From NCBI RefSeq assembly GCF_900107685.1, contig NZ_FNRQ01000001.1:806001-870000 (forward strand): a stretch of 64,000 nt of DNA, in the 5' to 3' direction. The notes under the pieces are model-generated. The model had not been told where the DNA came from. It ran no database searches and was given only the letters and a program-made list of their open reading frames with translations. This stretch comes from Paraburkholderia sartisoli. GTDB lineage: Bacteria > Pseudomonadota > Gammaproteobacteria > Burkholderiales > Burkholderiaceae. Positions 62,326 to 64,000 of this stretch are shown in pieces (position 1 is the first letter of the stretch; each line of letters opens with the position of its first letter). A program made the position numbers and the translations under genes.

Positions 62326-63708
62326 CTAGTTCAGACGCATCCGCTGCAGCTTGTTGTAAAGCGTCTTCGGACTGATGCCGAGCAGCGACGCCGCTCGATG
62401 TCGTGTACCGCCCACGGCATCGAGCGTCGCGCGGATCAGCATTTCCTCGACATCCGCGAGCGGCGTGCCGACGGTCACCTGCACGCGACTGCCGTTGAGT
62501 TCGCGTGTGCCGGATGCGCCGGTTTCGTCGACGTGCAATGACTCGAGCACGTCGCCCGATGCGACGTACGCGCGCTTCACGCGATCCTGCAATTCGCGGA
62601 CGTTGCCCGGCCAGTCATACGCGAGACATTCGCGGATGAAGTTCGGCGCAATCAGCTTTGTCGTCCCGGTGAGGCCGCGGGCATGGGTCTCGTGATTGAG
62701 CTGGTCGACGAGCGTCCCGGCGAAGAGTGCCGCATCGTCGCCGCGTTCGCGCAGCGGCGGCAGACTGAGCGCGGCGGCATCCAGGCGTAGCCACAGGTCT
62801 TCGTTCAGCGAGCCGTCTGCAACGGCCGCGCGCGGCACCTTGCGGGTCGACGCGATCAGGCGGAAATCGGTCACGAGCTGGTGCGTGCCGCCCACGCGCA
62901 CGAACGTCTGCGAATCGAGTGCACGCAGCAGCGCTTCCTGCTGTGGCCGCGGCAACTCGGAGATTTCATCGATGAACAGCGTGCCTCCGCTGGCCTGCTC
63001 GAAGAGGCCCGGTTCGCGTTGATCCGCGCCGCTGAACGCGCCGCGTTCGTGTCCGAAGAGCTGGCTGTCGAGTGGACGGTCGCCCTCTATCGCGGCGGCC
63101 GTCCGGCAGTCGAATACGACGAACGGGCCTTTGCGACGCCGGCTCATCTCGTGCAGCGTGCGCGCGGCCACTTCCTTGCCCGTGCCGGATTCGCCCGAGA
63201 TCAGCACGGCTGCTTCTGTCGGCGCGGTGTGCTCGATCGTGTCGTAGACATGCTGGATCGCGCTGCTGCGGCCGACCATCGAGCCGAACCGGCCCATCTC
63301 ACGCAGCGCCGCGCGCAGCGTCTGAACCTCTTCGGTCAGCTCGTAAGGACGGGGAATGCGCGCGAGCAGGCTGCGCAGACGCGGAATGTTGACCGGCTTC
63401 AGCAGGTAATCCCAGATGCCGTGCCGCAAGCCCTCGATCGCGCTCTCGACGGTCGCGTTGCCGGTCATGACGATGACGGGCAGGGCGCCGCCGGGCGGTT
63501 GCGCGGGCAGATGCTGGAGCAGGTCGAGCCCGCTGCCGTCCGGCAGGTTCAGGTCGACGAGAACGACGTCGGGGATAAAACGCGCAAGCGCGGCTCGGGC
63601 TTCGGCGAGCGTCGTGGCGGTGTCGACGGAGAAACCGTCGGCGGCCAGGATGGCGGACAGGCCGGACAGGCTATTGGGATCGTCTTCGACAATCAGGGCG
63701 TGTGGCAT
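62326..63708 (-). CDS. Sigma-54-dependent response regulator (NtrC family)
   Basis: 460 residues from the ATG at 63708. Receiver domain (1-120) with phospho-acceptor Asp52 in VVLVDLNLPDG. AAA+ domain (about 140-370) with Walker A GESGTGKE and Walker B GGTLFIDEISEL. Fis-type helix-turn-helix at the end (HRAASLLGISPKTLYNKLQR). The sigma-54-contact loop reads GAFSGA rather than the usual GAFTGA. The cognate kinase is not in the window. Confidence 0.93.
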   Translation of the reverse strand: MPHALIVEDDPNSLSGLSAILAADGFSVDTATTLAEARAALARFIPDVVLVDLNLPDGSGLDLLQHLPAQPPGGALPVIVMTGNATVESAIEGLRHGIWDYLLKPVNIPRLRSLLARIPRPYELTEEVQTLRAALREMGRFGSMVGRSSAIQHVYDTIEHTAPTEAAVLISGESGTGKEVAARTLHEMSRRRKGPFVVFDCRTAAAIEGDRPLDSQLFGHERGAFSGADQREPGLFEQASGGTLFIDEISELPRPQQEALLRALDSQTFVRVGGTHQLVTDFRLIASTRKVPRAAVADGSLNEDLWLRLDAAALSLPPLRERGDDAALFAGTLVDQLNHETHARGLTGTTKLIAPNFIRECLAYDWPGNVRELQDRVKRAYVASGDVLESLHVDETGASGTRELNGSRVQVTVGTPLADVEEMLIRATLDAVGGTRHRAASLLGISPKTLYNKLQRMRLN

Positions 63709-63852
63709 GGCGGACGCACTTTTCAATGGATCGGAAATCCCTGGCGGCACGCGTCTGGTTCAGACATCTCGCGCGTGTCGGCAGGTGCGATGGCAACGGC
63801 CCTGGATCGGGCAAACTTTACTGGCTCTGCGCGTGCCGTGCAGTCGGTGGCG

Positions 63853-64000
63853 TCAGACGTCACCGCGGTGGGCATCGAAAAAGCGACGCACTTCGCGCGC
63901 CGCTTCGTCGCGCGTCTTGCCGTAGCGTTCCTGGATCAGGCCGGTGAGTTTTTCGACACGCCCTTCGGCTTTCGTCAACTCGTCGTCGGTGAGTTCGCCC
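63853..64000 (-). CDS. CsbD-like stress protein, C-terminal part (5' end outside window)
   Basis: The last 48 codons of a minus-strand gene end with TGA at 63853. The sequence GELTDDELTKAEGRVEKLTG then GLIQERYGKTRDEAAREVRR matches the end of CsbD/YjbJ proteins, small abundant stress-induced proteins of unknown function. The start lies beyond the right edge. Confidence 0.85.
   Translation of the reverse strand, partial: GELTDDELTKAEGRVEKLTGLIQERYGKTRDEAAREVRRFFDAHRGDV

Overview
This 64 kb window is ordinary high-GC (roughly 65% by eye) core chromosome of a beta-proteobacterium. The gene content and order point to Burkholderiaceae, most likely Paraburkholderia, Burkholderia or Caballeronia. 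The evidence for this is the yceD-rpmF-plsX-fabH-fabD-fabG-acpP-fabF-rpoE-mucABD-lepA-lepB-rnc-era-recO-pdxJ-acpS-nagZ block, an RNase III with a long C-terminal tail, a FecR/DUF6600-type secreted protein and GlxA-type regulators. I see no insertion sequence, prophage, CRISPR array or resistance island. Almost everything is densely packed, with many ATGA or TAATG stop/start overlaps.

Layout. From 0 to 6.7 kb: the FecR-domain secreted protein (cut by the window edge), an ArsR-type regulator, a 48-residue lipoprotein whose end looks like a porin N-terminus, an MFS transporter with a GlxA-type regulator, and a hotdog thioesterase. From 6.8 to 19.3 kb: mostly minus-strand metabolism and transport (fumC, a phospholipase D-like lipoprotein, a BASS-family symporter, a MATE exporter, an S4 RNA-binding protein, an unknown 252-residue protein, azlC-azlD with an AraC regulator, creA) plus a UvrD-type helicase on the plus strand. 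From 19.3 to 29.3 kb: the lutABC lactate-oxidation operon, with a strong sigma-70 promoter and a TGGT-N3-ACCA operator, two tandem tRNA-Asn genes, fdxA and pncB, a stand-alone LUD-domain gene, an ion-transporter-superfamily permease, a 2-hydroxyacid dehydrogenase and rmuC. From 29.4 to 33.4 kb: a minus-strand molybdenum-cofactor operon (moaA-mobA-moeA) continuing into a small membrane protein and a GNAT acetyltransferase.

From 33.5 to 42.1 kb: rne faces rluC across a 746-bp spacer, followed by a gph-like phosphatase, a Rieske protein and sppA, then a convergent methylase/Maf pair. From 42.1 to 62.3 kb: a 20-kb plus-strand run carrying rRNA/ribosome, phospholipid and fatty-acid synthesis genes, then the sigma-E envelope-stress module, then lepA-lepB-rnc-era-recO-pdxJ-acpS-nagZ. 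From 62.3 kb to the end: a sigma-54 response regulator and the end of a CsbD-like stress protein.

The most interesting signals are regulatory: the lut promoter/operator with a second palindrome, terminator-like hairpins placed directly after the two small abundant-protein genes rpmF and acpP, strong stem-loops and a possible leaderless start at rnc, 13-nt repeats in front of rluC, and a perfect hairpin just ahead of the FecR gene's ribosome binding site. Protein-level oddities are the porin-like micro-lipoprotein, the RNase III and RecO extensions, a GAFSGA variant in the sigma-54 activator and a possible YgfX-like protein in front of rpoE. I found no convincing new multi-gene system.
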